From Pseudomonas sp. TH41 (GTDB lineage Bacteria; Pseudomonadota; Gammaproteobacteria; Pseudomonadales; Pseudomonadaceae), in the NCBI RefSeq assembly GCF_016650695.1, contig NZ_JAEKFH010000009.1, positions 124,001 to 188,000 of the forward strand: a DNA stretch of 64,000 nt, written 5' to 3'. The notes below the pieces were generated by a model. It did not search any database. It saw only the letters and a list, made by a program, of their open reading frames with translations, and was not told where the DNA came from. The translations under genes and the position numbers were made by a program. Positions 8,818 to 18,628 of this stretch are shown piece after piece (positions within the stretch are counted from its first letter, which is position 1; every line of letters starts with the position of its first letter).

Positions 8818-9744
8818 TCAGTCTGCCCCGGGGGCGAACAACAGATTCGGCGCCAATCGCTGGTAGCCTTCCTGCTCAAGGCGCATGTCCAGCATGAGAC
8901 TGGTCAGGTCCGTCGACAGCGCTTCGGCGTCGGCGTCGTTTTCCAGGTAAAGCAGTTTCAGGTAGCTGTTGCAGCCAGGGCACACCTCAGCCCGCAACGG
9001 AGCCTGATTGGCCGCGTGGCGGTCGTCATCGAGGCTGACGTATTCGAGGCCTTTGCTCTGTTCGCAATACACGCACTTGACCCGCACCACATGCCATTCG
9101 CAGGCGCACAGCGAACACACCAGATAGCGCAAACCGTTGTATTTGCCACGATGGCGAATCACCCCCGCCATGGCCGGCGAACCGCAGGCCGGGCATTGAC
9201 TGAGGCTGTCACCGGGTTTCAGCACAAGGTCTGGCGTGCACAACAACCAATGACTCCAGGCGGCCTGCAATGCCGCGCCGAGAAACGGCACCACAGCGGC
9301 TGGCAGCAGTGAATATTGACCGCTGAGCAAGGCAATCGCCCAGGCTTTGCGTTGACCGTTATTGGCGTGGCGTAACGTGGCGAGAGCTTTTTCAATCGCT
9401 GAATCCGGGCGTGGCAGGAAACGCTGCAACAATCCATTGAGGTACGGCAGCCAATGGTCCTCACGCACCAACGAGTCGGCGGCAAACGGTGGCAAGCCGT
9501 GTTGCTGACAAAGGCGCAAACGTTCGGGATCGAGGGGTGCGGCAATCGATGGATCATCCATCAGGCTCTGCTGGACCTGACAGAGTTCCGCCACCAGCCG
9601 CAGGTAATCGGCCAATGGATGCCCGTCAGCCAATTTCTCCAGGCGTAACGCACGCAAGGTGAACAGGTTATTGGGCGGCAAGTGCAGAAACGGCGGTGAA
9701 CTCGCCGCCGCTTCGATCTCTCCAGGCTCAAGAATCGTCGCCAA
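8818..9744 (-). CDS. fdhE: FdhE, formate dehydrogenase accessory protein
   Basis: 308-aa cytoplasmic maturation factor for respiratory formate dehydrogenases. By family knowledge FdhE is a rubredoxin-like iron protein needed for activity of the molybdoselenoprotein subunit. Four CxxC-type pairs are visible in the C-terminal half: CPACGSP, CSLCACEWH, CVYCEQ and CPGCNSY. The start codon is TTG at 9744, preceded by AAAGGAT at 7-8 nt spacing. Only 4 nt separate it from the fdnI stop, so it belongs to the same transcript. Confidence 0.94.
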   Translation of the reverse strand: MATILEPGEIEAAASSPPFLHLPPNNLFTLRALRLEKLADGHPLADYLRLVAELCQVQQSLMDDPSIAAPLDPERLRLCQQHGLPPFAADSLVREDHWLPYLNGLLQRFLPRPDSAIEKALATLRHANNGQRKAWAIALLSGQYSLLPAAVVPFLGAALQAAWSHWLLCTPDLVLKPGDSLSQCPACGSPAMAGVIRHRGKYNGLRYLVCSLCACEWHVVRVKCVYCEQSKGLEYVSLDDDRHAANQAPLRAEVCPGCNSYLKLLYLENDADAEALSTDLTSLMLDMRLEQEGYQRLAPNLLFAPGAD

Positions 9745-9748
9745 GTGC

Positions 9749-10402
9749 TTATCCTTTTTTGCTGATCGGCCGGTCGGGGGTTTCGTCGCGGGTCACTTCG
9801 CGGTACCACAGCTCGTGGTGCTTTTTCGCCCAGGCACGGCTGACCCAGCCATGCAACATAGCGTTGACCGACCCCTTGATCCAGATGCCGGCATAGATAT
9901 GGACGATGATGCTCAGCACCAACACAAAACCCGCCAGCGCATGCAACAACATCGCCCAGCGAATCGTGGTGATGCCGAAGTACAGACTGAAATACGCGCG
10001 CCAGATCACCAATCCGCTGAACAGCAGCACCAGCATGCAGGCCAGTAACGTCCAGAACAGCAGCTTCTGCCCAGGGTTGTACTTGCCAACGGGCGGTACG
10101 CCCTCCTCTTCATTTTTAATCACCCGCCCTATTCGCCTGAGCCACAGCCCATCGTTGCGGATAAAGAAATTCGCGCGCCAGAAACGGATCACCAGTCCAA
10201 GAAACAGCACAAACATCACCACACCCATGAACGGATGCAGGATGCGCGTCCACGGACCGCCACCGAACAGGTTGCTCAGCCAGAACAGTGCTGGATGGAA
10301 CAACGCCAGCCCGGACAGCGCCGCCATGAAAAACAGGATCGCCACCAGCCAGTGATTGGTGCGCTGGTTTGAGGTGTAACGAAGGATCTGTTTGCGAATC
10401 AT
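9749..10402 (-). CDS. fdnI: Formate dehydrogenase gamma subunit, cytochrome b556
   Basis: 217-aa integral membrane diheme cytochrome b that anchors the enzyme and reduces quinone. Four hydrophobic helices are visible (LVAILFFMAALSGLALFHP, VVMFVLFLGLVIRFW, LLFWTLLACMLVLLFSGLVI, LLHALAGFVLVLSIIVHIYAGIW), with histidines in the N-terminal and fourth helices suited to haem ligation. The ATG overlaps the fdnH stop by 4 nt (ATGA). E. coli FdnI and FdoI are about 211-217 aa, so this copy is full length. Confidence 0.94.
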   Translation of the reverse strand: MIRKQILRYTSNQRTNHWLVAILFFMAALSGLALFHPALFWLSNLFGGGPWTRILHPFMGVVMFVLFLGLVIRFWRANFFIRNDGLWLRRIGRVIKNEEEGVPPVGKYNPGQKLLFWTLLACMLVLLFSGLVIWRAYFSLYFGITTIRWAMLLHALAGFVLVLSIIVHIYAGIWIKGSVNAMLHGWVSRAWAKKHHELWYREVTRDETPDRPISKKG

Positions 10403-11334
10403 GGTCTGTCCTCCCCGCGCGGATCATAGGTGTGCACCGACGGATCGACTTCATGCACCGCTGGATCGTTAACCGTTGGATGCTCGTCTTCCTCAACCCG
10501 CTGCGGCCCGATTCGCACGTAGTGGAAGAACCCCGCCAGCACCGCCGCGCCCATGGCCAGCAAGGCCAAGGGTTTGCTCACACCTTTCCACAAACCTACC
10601 AACGGACTGATCGCCGGATCTTTCGGCAGCCCGGCGTACACCTGTGGTGTGTCGGCATGGTGCAACACGTACATCACATGAGTACCGCCCACCCCGGCCG
10701 GGTCGTACAAACCGGCGTTTTCAAAGCCCCGGCTTTTCAGGTCGACGATGCGCTCGGCGGCGTGTTCTTTCATGTCCTCCTTGGTGCCGAACACAATGGC
10801 GCCGGTCGGGCAGGTTTTCACGCAAGCCGGCTCCAGCCCCACCGCCACACGGTCCGAACACAATGTGCATTTGTAAGCTTTGTGGTCCTTTTGCGAAATT
10901 CGCGGAATGTTGAACGGGCAGCCCGTGATGCAATACCCGCAGCCGATGCAATGGTCCTGATCGAAATCGACGATGCCGTTGGCATGCTTGATGATCGCCC
11001 CCGGGCTCGGGCAGGCCGCGAGACAACCCGGTTCGTCGCAATGCATGCAGCCGTCCTTGCGGATCAACCATTCCAGATTCCCGGCGTCGGTTACATGCTC
11101 GGTGAAGCGCATCAAGGTCCAGGTTTCTGCGCTCAGGTCCTGTGGATTCTCGTAGGTGCCAAGGTTGTGGCCGACCTCGTCGCGCAACTCGTTCCATTCC
11201 GAACAGGCGACCTGGCAGGCCTTGCAGCCGATGCATTTGGTGGTGTCGATCAGCTTGGCCACTTCCTCCTGATTGCGCACTGAAGGCGGGACTGTCGTGG
11301 TGGCAGAGCGGGCGATGATGTCTTGGCTGGCCAT
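10399..11334 (-). CDS. fdnH: Formate dehydrogenase beta subunit, four [4Fe-4S] clusters
   Basis: 311-aa iron-sulfur subunit that wires the molybdenum site to the haem subunit. Ferredoxin-type cysteine sets include CIGCKACQVAC, CMHCDEPGC, CIGCGYCITGCPFNIPR and CTLCSDRV. The C-terminus has one transmembrane helix (LALLAMGAAVLAGFFHYV) that fixes it to the periplasmic face. Its ATG directly abuts the fdnG stop (cta at 11335-11337), leaving no spacer, and its stop overlaps fdnI. Confidence 0.95.
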   Translation of the reverse strand: MASQDIIARSATTTVPPSVRNQEEVAKLIDTTKCIGCKACQVACSEWNELRDEVGHNLGTYENPQDLSAETWTLMRFTEHVTDAGNLEWLIRKDGCMHCDEPGCLAACPSPGAIIKHANGIVDFDQDHCIGCGYCITGCPFNIPRISQKDHKAYKCTLCSDRVAVGLEPACVKTCPTGAIVFGTKEDMKEHAAERIVDLKSRGFENAGLYDPAGVGGTHVMYVLHHADTPQVYAGLPKDPAISPLVGLWKGVSKPLALLAMGAAVLAGFFHYVRIGPQRVEEDEHPTVNDPAVHEVDPSVHTYDPRGEDRP

Positions 11335-14300
11335 CTAGATTTTCTCCACGTTGACCAGGAACGACTTGGATTCCGGGGTCTGGGAATTACCATCGCCGAG
11401 GAACGGCACCAGGGTGTTGGTCAGATAGCCGTGACGCGTGACCCCGGTAAAACCCCAGTGCAACGGGATACCGATGTGGTGCACCACCTGGCCGTTGACT
11501 TGCAGCGGACGAATCCGCTTGGTCACCACCGCCACCGCTTCGATGAACCCGCGCTTGCTGCTGACCCGTACTTTGTCACCCGCGGCAATGCCCTTTTCCT
11601 TGGCCAACACTTCGCCGATCTCGACGAATTGTTCCGGCTGGGCAATCGCGTTGAGCTTGCAATGCTTGCTCCAGAAGTGGAAATGCTCGGTCAACCGGTA
11701 ACTGGTCGCGGCATAGGGGTAATCCTTGGCCACACCGAGGGTATTCCACACCGAGTCGAAGATCCGCGCCGCCGGGTTGCTGGTGGCTTTCTTGTTGGTC
11801 GGGTGCAGCGGGTTGATGCCGATGGGCGTTTCAAACGGCTCGTAGTGTTCAGGGAATGGTCCTTCGTTCATCTTGTCGACGGCGAAGAACCGCGCCACGC
11901 CTTCGGGGTTCATGATGAACGGGTTCATCCCGGCTTCCGGCGGCGAGTCCACCTTAAAGTCCGGCACATCGGTGCCGGCCCAGGCCTTGCCGTTCCACCA
12001 CACCAACCGTTTATTGTCCGCCCACGGTTTGCCTTGCGGGTCGCTTGAGGCACGGTTGTAGAGAATCCGCCGGTTCGCTGGCCAGGCCCAGGCCCAGCCC
12101 AAGTGTTGCTTCATGCCGTACGGATCACTGTTGTCGCGCCGGGCCATCTGGTTGCCCATTTCGGTCCAGCTGCCGCAGAAAATCCAGCAGCCAGACGCGG
12201 TGCTGCCGTCATCCTTGAGCTGGGCGAAACCGGCCAGTTGCGTATTGCCCTTGACCGCTGCCCCTGTGGCGTCGGTGAAATCAGTGGTCGCGTAGCCGTT
12301 GATTTCCTTGGCCAGTTCTTCGGGCGATGGATCGTCGGGCATTTTGTACGGCCACGACAATTTCAGGATCGGGTCTGCAAACGCACCGCCATCGGCCTGA
12401 TAGCGTTTGCGCAGACGCAGGAACAACTCGCTCATGATCTTGATGTCGGTCTGGGCTTCTCCCGGGCCGTCGGCACCTTTCCAGTGCCATTGCAGCCAAC
12501 GGCTGCTGTTGACCAGGGAGCCGTCTTCTTCGGCGAAACAGGTCGTGGGCAGGCGAATGACTTCGGTCTGGATGTTGGCGCTGGTCACGTCGTTGTACGG
12601 CCCGACGTTTTTCCAGAACTCCGAGGTTTCGGTGGACAACGGGTCCATGACCACCAGCCATTTAAGCTTGGCCAGCGCCGCCATCACCCGGTTTTTGTCC
12701 GGCAACGCGGCAATCGGGTTGAAGCCTTGGCACATGTAGCCGTTGACCTTGCCCTGCCCCATCAGGTCGAACATTTTAAGAATGTCGTAGCTGGGGATGT
12801 CGAGTTTTGGCAGGTAGTCATAGGCCCAGTGGTTCTCGGCGCTGGCATTGTTGCCATACCAGGACTTCATCAGGCTGACGTGGAACTTGCCGTAGTTCTG
12901 CCAATACGACAGCTGCCCCGGCCGCAACGGTTTGAGCGTTCGTTTGGTGATGTAGGCGTCGTAGTCCTGCTCGCCATCGGTGGCCAGGGTCAGGTAGCCG
13001 GGCAGCGAGTTGGAGAGCAAGCCCAGGTCGGTCAGGCCCTGGATGTTGGAGTGCCCGCGCAAGGCATTGACGCCCCCGCCCGGCATGCCGACGTTGCCCA
13101 GCAGCAGTTGCACCATGGCCGCGCTGCGAATGATCTGCGAGCCAATGGAATGTTGGGTCCAGCCCAGCGCGTAGAGAATCGTCATGGTCTTGCCCGGTTG
13201 CGAGCAGGTGGCGATTTCTTCCCAGATCTTCTTGATCGCGTCCACGGGCATGCCGCAAATCTGGCTGGCCAGGTCGATGTTGTAGCGGCTGTAGTGGGTT
13301 TTCATCAGCTGATAAACGCAGCGCGGGTCCTGCAAGGTCGGGTCGACTTTGGCAAAGCCGTCCTCGCCGACTTCATAACCCCAGCCGGATTTGTCGGTAT
13401 ACAGGCGTTTGGCGACGTCGTAGCCGCTGAAGATCCCGTCCTCGAAACTGAACCCGGCTTTGACGATGAACGACACATCCGTATAAGCCCGCACGTACTC
13501 GTGCTGGATCTTGTCTTCGGTCAGCAGGTAATTGATCAGCCCGCCCATGAAGGCGATGTCGGTGCCGGTGCGAATCGGCGCGTAATAGTCGGCCACCGAG
13601 GCGGTCCGGGTAAAACGCGGGTCGACCACGATCAGCCGCGCCTTGTTATGCGCCTTGGCTTCGGTCACCCATTTGAAACCGCACGGGTGCGCTTCTGCTG
13701 CGTTGCCGCCCATCACCAGGATCAGATTCGCGTTGCCGATATCGGTCCAGGTATTGGTCATGGCACCACGGCCATACGTCGGGGCAAGACTTGCCACCGT
13801 CGGACCGTGTCAGACACGCGCCTGGTTATCGAACCCCAGCATGCCGAGACTGCGAATGACCTTGTGGGTGATGTAGCCCGCTTCGTTGGACGCCGCCGAC
13901 GCCGCGAGGAAGCCGGTGGTCAGCCAACGGTTCACCGTTTGGCCCTGCGCGTTCTTCTCAATGAAATTGGCATCGCGGTCGGCCTTCATCAGGTCGGCGA
14001 CGCGATCCAGCGCTTCATCCCAGGAAATGCGCGTCCACTCGGTGCTGCCGGGCTTGCGCACCTGCGGGTACTGAAGACGGCTGGGACTGTGAATGAAGTC
14101 CAGCAGGCCCGCACCTTTCGGGCAGAGCGTGCCGCGATTCACCGGGTGATCGGCGTCGCCTTCGATGTGGATGATGCTTTGGGTGACGTTTTTCGCCTGG
14201 TCGCCCTGGCTGTACATGATCACGCCACAACCGACCGAGCAGTACGGGCAGGTGTTGCGGGTTTCATGGGTGTGGGCGAGCTTGAAATGACGCACTTGCT

Positions 14301-14400
14301 CGGCGAAGGCTGGCGCGGGGAGCAAGCCCAGCGCGCCGAGGCTCGAGCCCGCAAGGCCGATACCGGCGACCTTGAAGAACTGACGACGGTTGAGGTCCAT
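11335..14400 (-). CDS. fdnG: Formate dehydrogenase alpha subunit, selenocysteine protein (UGA read through)
   Basis: 1021-residue molybdopterin-bis-MGD selenoprotein that oxidises formate in the periplasm. The in-frame TGA (tca at 13810-13812) encodes Sec near residue 197, within NQARV-U-HGPTV; E. coli FdnG has Sec196 and 1015 aa. Reading frames on both sides are conserved protein without interruption. The N-terminus has a Tat signal (NRRQFFKVAG) and a [4Fe-4S] site (CPYCSVGCGV, then CPKG). Start ATG 14400 follows CAGGAG at 7 nt. It heads the operon fdnGHI-fdhE-selAB. A naive gene caller would split it into two genes at 13810. Confidence 0.96.
13770..13812 (-). promoter_or_regulatory. bSECIS element with UGA(Sec) codon
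   Basis: The UGA occupies 13812-13810. Starting 14 nt downstream is a stem-loop formed by the self-complementary run GGCAAGTCTTGCC (13795-13783), with a loop containing AGUCU. The flanking bases UGACACGG closely resemble the E. coli fdhF and fdnG SECIS elements. Distance and loop size fit SelB recognition. The exact pairing is inferred. Confidence 0.8.
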
Positions 14401-14423
14401 CGTGCACTCCTGATCAGGTGGAT

Positions 14424-14476
14424 ACCCGGTATTTTTGCCGGGTTTCTCTGGGCAAACACGGTCACGGCAGCGTGAC
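14424..14476 (-). promoter_or_regulatory. Two palindromes in the fdnG leader
   Basis: ACCCGG-N8-CCGGGT at 14424-14443 and GTCACG-N4-CGTGAC at 14461-14476 lie 24-76 nt upstream of fdnG. A TTGACT-like -35 hexamer is at 14501-14496, which would place the second palindrome over the -10 region, as expected for an operator. No Anr/FNR box (TTGAT-N4-ATCAA) was seen. Function is inferred from position. Confidence 0.35.
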
Positions 14477-14550
14477 TGCCGACACTTCAAACTTTAGTCA
14501 ATGGGAGAACTGACTGCCTGAAAACCGACCGTCGGGCACTATCAGATCAA

Positions 14551-14652
14551 CTGTAGGAGCGAGCTTGCTCGCGATGGACTCAAGGGCGGCGCGTTTATTC
14601 AGAAAACACGCGGTATCGTTAACGTCCATCGCGAGCAAGCTCGCTCCTACAG
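14551..14652. repeat. REP pair (BIME) between fdnG and the malY-like gene
   Basis: Two inverted copies of CTGTAGGAGCGAGCTTGCTC enclose a spacer that includes GGCGCGTTTATTCAG and GGTATCGTTAACGTCC, seen in related form in other pairs of this window. Confidence 0.9.
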
Positions 14653-14706
14653 GGGATTGGCGATTATCATGGCCGCCATAACCAACCTGCTGTTACGAGA
14701 CTGAGC

Positions 14707-15861
14707 ATGACTTTCGATTTTGATCAGGTGGTCGACCGCCACAACACCGGCAGTACCAAATGGAGCCGCTACCCGGCGGACGTGTTGCCGATGTGGGTGG
14801 CAGACATGGACTTCGCGGCGCCGCCGGTGATCCTCCAGGCCCTGCAAAAACGCCTCGAACACCCGATGCTCGGCTACAGCGTGCCCCAGGATAATTTGCG
14901 CGACGCCATCGTTGCCGACCTCTGGAACAAATACGCCTGGCGCGTGTTGCCTGAGGAACTGACCTTCCTGCCGGGCGTAGAGTCAGGTTTCAACATGGCC
15001 CTGAACGCGCTGGTCCGGCCACAGCAGAACGTTGTGGTTCAGGTGCCGAATTACCCACCGCTACGCCACGCGCCGGGGCATTGGGGGCTGAACAAGGTCG
15101 AGCTGAATTTCGATGCGCTGGCCGATGGCACGTATGCCACGCCGCTCGAGACCTTGAGCGAGTCCCTGACCGGCGGCGGCGCGTTGCTATTGAGCAACCC
15201 GCACAACCCGCTGGGTAAAGTCTTCCCGCGCGAAGAACTCCAGGCGATCGCCGATATTTGCCTGGAACAGGACGCATGGATCATCTCTGACGAGATCCAC
15301 GCCGAACTCTGTTTCGACGGGCGGGTGCACATTCCCACCGCCACCCTGAGCCCGGAAATCGCCCGGCGCACCATTACGCTGATGTCGGCGAGCAAGGCTT
15401 TCAACATCGCCGGCCTGAAGACCTCGTTTATGATTATTCAAGACACGGCAGTGCGTGCGCGGGTCAACCACGCCCGCTGCGGCATGGTCGACAGTGTCAA
15501 CCCGCTGGGCATGGAAGCGACTCGCGTGGCCTACACCGAAGGCGGCCCTTGGCTGGCCGGTTTGAAGGCGTACCTGCAAGGCAACCGGGATTATCTGGTG
15601 CAGGCAGTGCGCACGCGTCTGCCGGGTGTAACGATCAATGTGCCACAAGGGACGTATCTGGCGTGGCTCGATTGCTCGGCGCTGGGGCTGGATAACCCGC
15701 AGCAGTTCTTTCTAGACAAGGCCAAAGTCGGTTTGAGCGCGGGGCTGGATTTCGGCGACGACAGCCACCAGTTCGTGCGCCTGAACTTCGGCTGCCCGCG
15801 CGCCTTGCTTGAAGAAGGTATTGCGCGAATGGAGCGCAGTTTGCTCAACCGAAAAATCTGA
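14707..15861 (+). CDS. MalY/PatB family PLP C-S lyase (cystathionine beta-lyase type aminotransferase)
   Basis: 384-aa fold-type I PLP enzyme. The N-terminal family signature is FDFDQVVDRHNTGSTKW followed by MWVADMDFAAPP. The PLP lysine is in SASKAFNIAGLK, the cofactor aspartate in ISDEIHAEL, and the carboxylate-binding arginine near FVRLNFGCPR. Relatives (MalY, PatB) cleave cystathionine or cysteine S-conjugates to pyruvate, ammonia and a thiol. It stands alone between two REP pairs, so the physiological substrate cannot be assigned from context. Confidence 0.88.
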   Translation: MTFDFDQVVDRHNTGSTKWSRYPADVLPMWVADMDFAAPPVILQALQKRLEHPMLGYSVPQDNLRDAIVADLWNKYAWRVLPEELTFLPGVESGFNMALNALVRPQQNVVVQVPNYPPLRHAPGHWGLNKVELNFDALADGTYATPLETLSESLTGGGALLLSNPHNPLGKVFPREELQAIADICLEQDAWIISDEIHAELCFDGRVHIPTATLSPEIARRTITLMSASKAFNIAGLKTSFMIIQDTAVRARVNHARCGMVDSVNPLGMEATRVAYTEGGPWLAGLKAYLQGNRDYLVQAVRTRLPGVTINVPQGTYLAWLDCSALGLDNPQQFFLDKAKVGLSAGLDFGDDSHQFVRLNFGCPRALLEEGIARMERSLLNRKI

Positions 15862-15866
15862 ACCCA

Positions 15867-15949
15867 GATCAAAAGATCGCAGCCTGCGGCAGCTCCTACA
15901 ATGTTTTGTGTACACCTGTAGGAGCTGCCGCAGGCTGCGATCTTTTGAT
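15867..15949. repeat. REP pair, GATCGCAGCCTGCGGCAGC class
   Basis: Two inverted copies of the GATCAAAAGATCGCAGCCTG palindrome family follow the malY-like stop by a few bases. The right copy runs GTAGGAGCTGCCGCAGGCTG into CGATCTTTTGATT. Confidence 0.9.
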
Positions 15950-16037
15950 TTTCCACCCTATGAAATCCAACCGAACTCAAGGCAAAAGACCGGGGTCCAC
16001 CCTCTGACGCTTTCGCCTTGAGAACGGAGATTTCGCG

Positions 16038-16895
16038 ATGACTGACTATCCAAAACCACCCTTCAAGAAACAAAGCCAGCCGGTCCCGGGCTCGCAAAAA
16101 AAAATGGAGCCTTACCCGGACTGCGGTGAGCAAAGCTATAAAGGCTCGGGCCGACTGGACGGCAAGATCGCACTGATCACTGGAGCTGACAGCGGCATCG
16201 GCCGCGCGGTGGCCATCGCCTTCGCCCGTGAAGGCGCGGATGTCGCCATCGCCTACCTCAATGAGCATGAAGACGCCCAGGAAACTGCACGCTGGGTCGA
16301 ACAAGCTGGCCGCCAATGCATTCTGCTGCCCGGCGATCTGGCGCAGAAAGCCCACTGCCAGGCCTTGGTCGTCAAGACGGTCAAGCGCTTCGGCCGCATC
16401 GATGTCCTGGTCAACAACGCCGCGTTCCAAATGACCCACGAACACTTCGAGGACATCCCGGACGATGAATGGGTGATGACCTTCGACGTCAACATCACCG
16501 CCATCTTCAGAATCTGTCAGGCCGCGCTCAAGCACATGAAACCGGGCAGTTCGATCATCAACACCAGCTCCGTCAACTCAGACATGCCCAAGCCCACCCT
16601 CCTTCCTTACGCCACGACCAAAGGCGCGATTGCCAACTTCACCGCTGGCTTGGGGCAGATGCTGGGGCCGAAAAACATCCGCGTGAATTGCGTGGCACCG
16701 GGACCGATCTGGACGCCGCTTATCGTTTCGACAATGCCGGATGATGAAGTGCAAAACTTCGGCGCCCAAACACCACTGGGACGGCCCGGGCAACCGGTAG
16801 AAGTGGCGCCGATTTACGTCCTGTTGGCGTCGGATGAGGCCAGTTACATCACGGGACAGCGGTATGGCGTCACCGGTGGCAAGCCCATCTTGTGA
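16038..16895 (+). CDS. SDR family oxidoreductase, YghA type
   Basis: 285-aa short-chain dehydrogenase of the YghA/general-stress-protein-39 type, which carries an extra N-terminal tail of about 40 residues rich in Pro, Lys and Gln. The dinucleotide motif is TGADSGIGRAVA, the structural motif is NNAAF, and the active site has Ser in NTSSVNSD followed by YATTKGA (Tyr-x3-Lys). Preference for NAD(P)H and small carbonyl substrates is inferred from the family. GGAG precedes the ATG by about 9 nt. Flanking REPs make it a single-gene unit. Confidence 0.88.
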   Translation: MTDYPKPPFKKQSQPVPGSQKKMEPYPDCGEQSYKGSGRLDGKIALITGADSGIGRAVAIAFAREGADVAIAYLNEHEDAQETARWVEQAGRQCILLPGDLAQKAHCQALVVKTVKRFGRIDVLVNNAAFQMTHEHFEDIPDDEWVMTFDVNITAIFRICQAALKHMKPGSSIINTSSVNSDMPKPTLLPYATTKGAIANFTAGLGQMLGPKNIRVNCVAPGPIWTPLIVSTMPDDEVQNFGAQTPLGRPGQPVEVAPIYVLLASDEASYITGQRYGVTGGKPIL

Positions 16896-16901
16896 TCACA
16901 A

Positions 16902-17030
16902 CCTGTAGGAGCTGCCGCAGGCTGCGATCTTTTGATTTGTTCTCAGCAATCTGGAGAAAATCAAGATCAAAAGATCGCAGCCTGCGGCAGCTCCTACAAA
17001 GCCGAACGCAGGCTTCGCCAGCTGCTACAG
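16902..17030. repeat. REP triplet downstream of the SDR gene
   Basis: An inverted pair of the GATCGCAGCCTGCGGCAGCT class spans 16902-16998. A third, diverged unit (GAACGCAGGCTTCGCCAGCTG) follows at about 17003-17030 and resembles the REP type beside the RAYT gene at 27147. The rest of the gap to 17257 shows no gene that I can support. Confidence 0.85.
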
Positions 17031-17257
17031 CTAACGCGTGTCGGTAAATCCGGCATAAAAAATGAACCCCGCACGAAGCTTCCCCCTCAATACTTTGAGC
17101 ACCCATTCATGGGCTGCTGAAGAGTGCGTCATGTCCACTATGCTGGTGGGAATGATTTTGATCTGGTTCAACGTGCCGACACCTGAATACCTGCGCGCGA
17201 CCGTCGGTTGAGTGTCGGCCCCCTTCTATCTCGGCATTCACCCGGCGAGTACGCAGC

Positions 17258-18601
17258 ATGAGTTTTATTGTATGGGTCGCCGTGTTGGGTGCCGTGCTGC
17301 TGACGCTGGCGCTGACATCCTCGTATGTGCGCTGGATGCCGGTCACCACGTCAGCGGTTTGCCTGGTGCTGGGGGCGGCCATCGGGCCAGCGGGACTCGG
17401 CCTGTTGAAACTGGACATGGATGAAGCGTCCAACTGGATGGAACACCTGACGGAAGTCGCGGTGCTGTTTTCGCTGTTCGTCTGCGGGTTGAAGTTGCGT
17501 TTGCCGCTCAAGGACAAAAACTGGCGGATCGCATTCGGGCTGGCGGGACCGGTCATGGTGCTAACCATCGCTGCCGTTTGCCTGCTATTGCATTACGGGT
17601 TTCAAATCTCTTGGGGCGCATCGGTGCTGATCGGTTCGATTCTGGCGCCCACCGACCCGGTACTGGCCGCCCTGGTGCAGGTCAACGACGCCCGGGATGA
17701 AGACAGCGTGCGCTTTGGGCTCTCGGGCGAAGCCGGACTCAATGACGGGATTGCCTTTCCTTTCGTGATCCTCGGCCTTTTGTTGCTGCAACACGACGGC
17801 AATCCGGGCTGGTTGAGCGACTGGCTGCTGAAAAGTCTGCTGTGGGCAGTTCCCGCCGGCGTGTTGATGGGCTACTGGATGGGACGCGGTATTGGCCGCC
17901 TGACGCTTTCGCTGCGCATCAGGAATGACGACAGCACGCTTTCGCCCAACGATTATCTGGCCCTTGCGCTCATCGCCCTGGCGTATGTCGGCGCTGAATC
18001 TATCCATGCCTACGGTTTTTTGTCGGTGTTCGCCGCCGGCCTCGGCCTGCGTCAGGAAGAGGTTAACTCCGCGGGGATTGCCCAGGAACCCGCCGAGCAC
18101 CTTGTACAGCCCGTGGTTGGCCACCAGAACGTCGAACCGCAATACGCTGTTCACGGGGATACCGAAAACCTTGAAGACAGCCAGGTCGCGGCGGGCATCA
18201 TGATGGGCGACATGCTCGCCTTTGGCAGCCTGGTGGAACGGGCCATGGAAGTGTTTTTGGTCACACTGCTCGGCGTCGTTCTGATCGCGCACTGGGACTG
18301 GCGCGCCTTGCCGATCGGTGCCGTATTGTTTTGCCTGATTCGGCCGCTCAGTGTTTTCGCCATGCCGTGGGGTGTTCTGCTGGATGGACGACAACGGTTG
18401 TTGATTGGCTGGTTCGGGATTCGTGGCATCGGCAGTTTGTACTATTTGTTCTATGCCTTGAACCACGGGCTTGGCCAGTCGGTGGCGACATTGTGTACCG
18501 ACCTGACGCTGTCCATCGTCGCGCTGAGCATCCTGGTTCACGGGATCAGTACGCAACCGGCGCTTGCCCGCTATGAGCGACGCAAGACACGCAACCGCTA
18601 A
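17258..18601 (+). CDS. CPA1 family cation:proton antiporter (NhaP type)
   Basis: 447-aa membrane protein with about 12 hydrophobic segments, starting FIVWVAVLGAVLLTLALTSS. The ion-binding region reads GSILAPTDPVLAALVQ and then GEAGLNDGIAFPF, matching the TDP and ND motifs of CPA1 exchangers. It should exchange Na+ or K+ for H+ across the inner membrane. A polar insertion around residues 265-310 (rich in Glu and Gln) interrupts the helices before the C-terminal bundle. There is no cytoplasmic TrkA domain. The Shine-Dalgarno is weak (GGCGAG). Confidence 0.85.
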   Translation: MSFIVWVAVLGAVLLTLALTSSYVRWMPVTTSAVCLVLGAAIGPAGLGLLKLDMDEASNWMEHLTEVAVLFSLFVCGLKLRLPLKDKNWRIAFGLAGPVMVLTIAAVCLLLHYGFQISWGASVLIGSILAPTDPVLAALVQVNDARDEDSVRFGLSGEAGLNDGIAFPFVILGLLLLQHDGNPGWLSDWLLKSLLWAVPAGVLMGYWMGRGIGRLTLSLRIRNDDSTLSPNDYLALALIALAYVGAESIHAYGFLSVFAAGLGLRQEEVNSAGIAQEPAEHLVQPVVGHQNVEPQYAVHGDTENLEDSQVAAGIMMGDMLAFGSLVERAMEVFLVTLLGVVLIAHWDWRALPIGAVLFCLIRPLSVFAMPWGVLLDGRQRLLIGWFGIRGIGSLYYLFYALNHGLGQSVATLCTDLTLSIVALSILVHGISTQPALARYERRKTRNR

Positions 18602-18628
18602 TTTATTACGTTCCCTGCGAAGTGCCAA

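Noticed and set aside
13810..13812. Premature stop that would make fdnG a pseudogene
   Set aside because: The codon is UGA at the known Sec site, followed by a SECIS-like hairpin, with selA, selB and selC adjacent.
12103..14475. 790-codon open frame on the plus strand
   Set aside because: It is antisense to fdnG, whose strongly conserved motifs, Tat signal and operon position fix the coding strand; high-GC third positions create such shadows.
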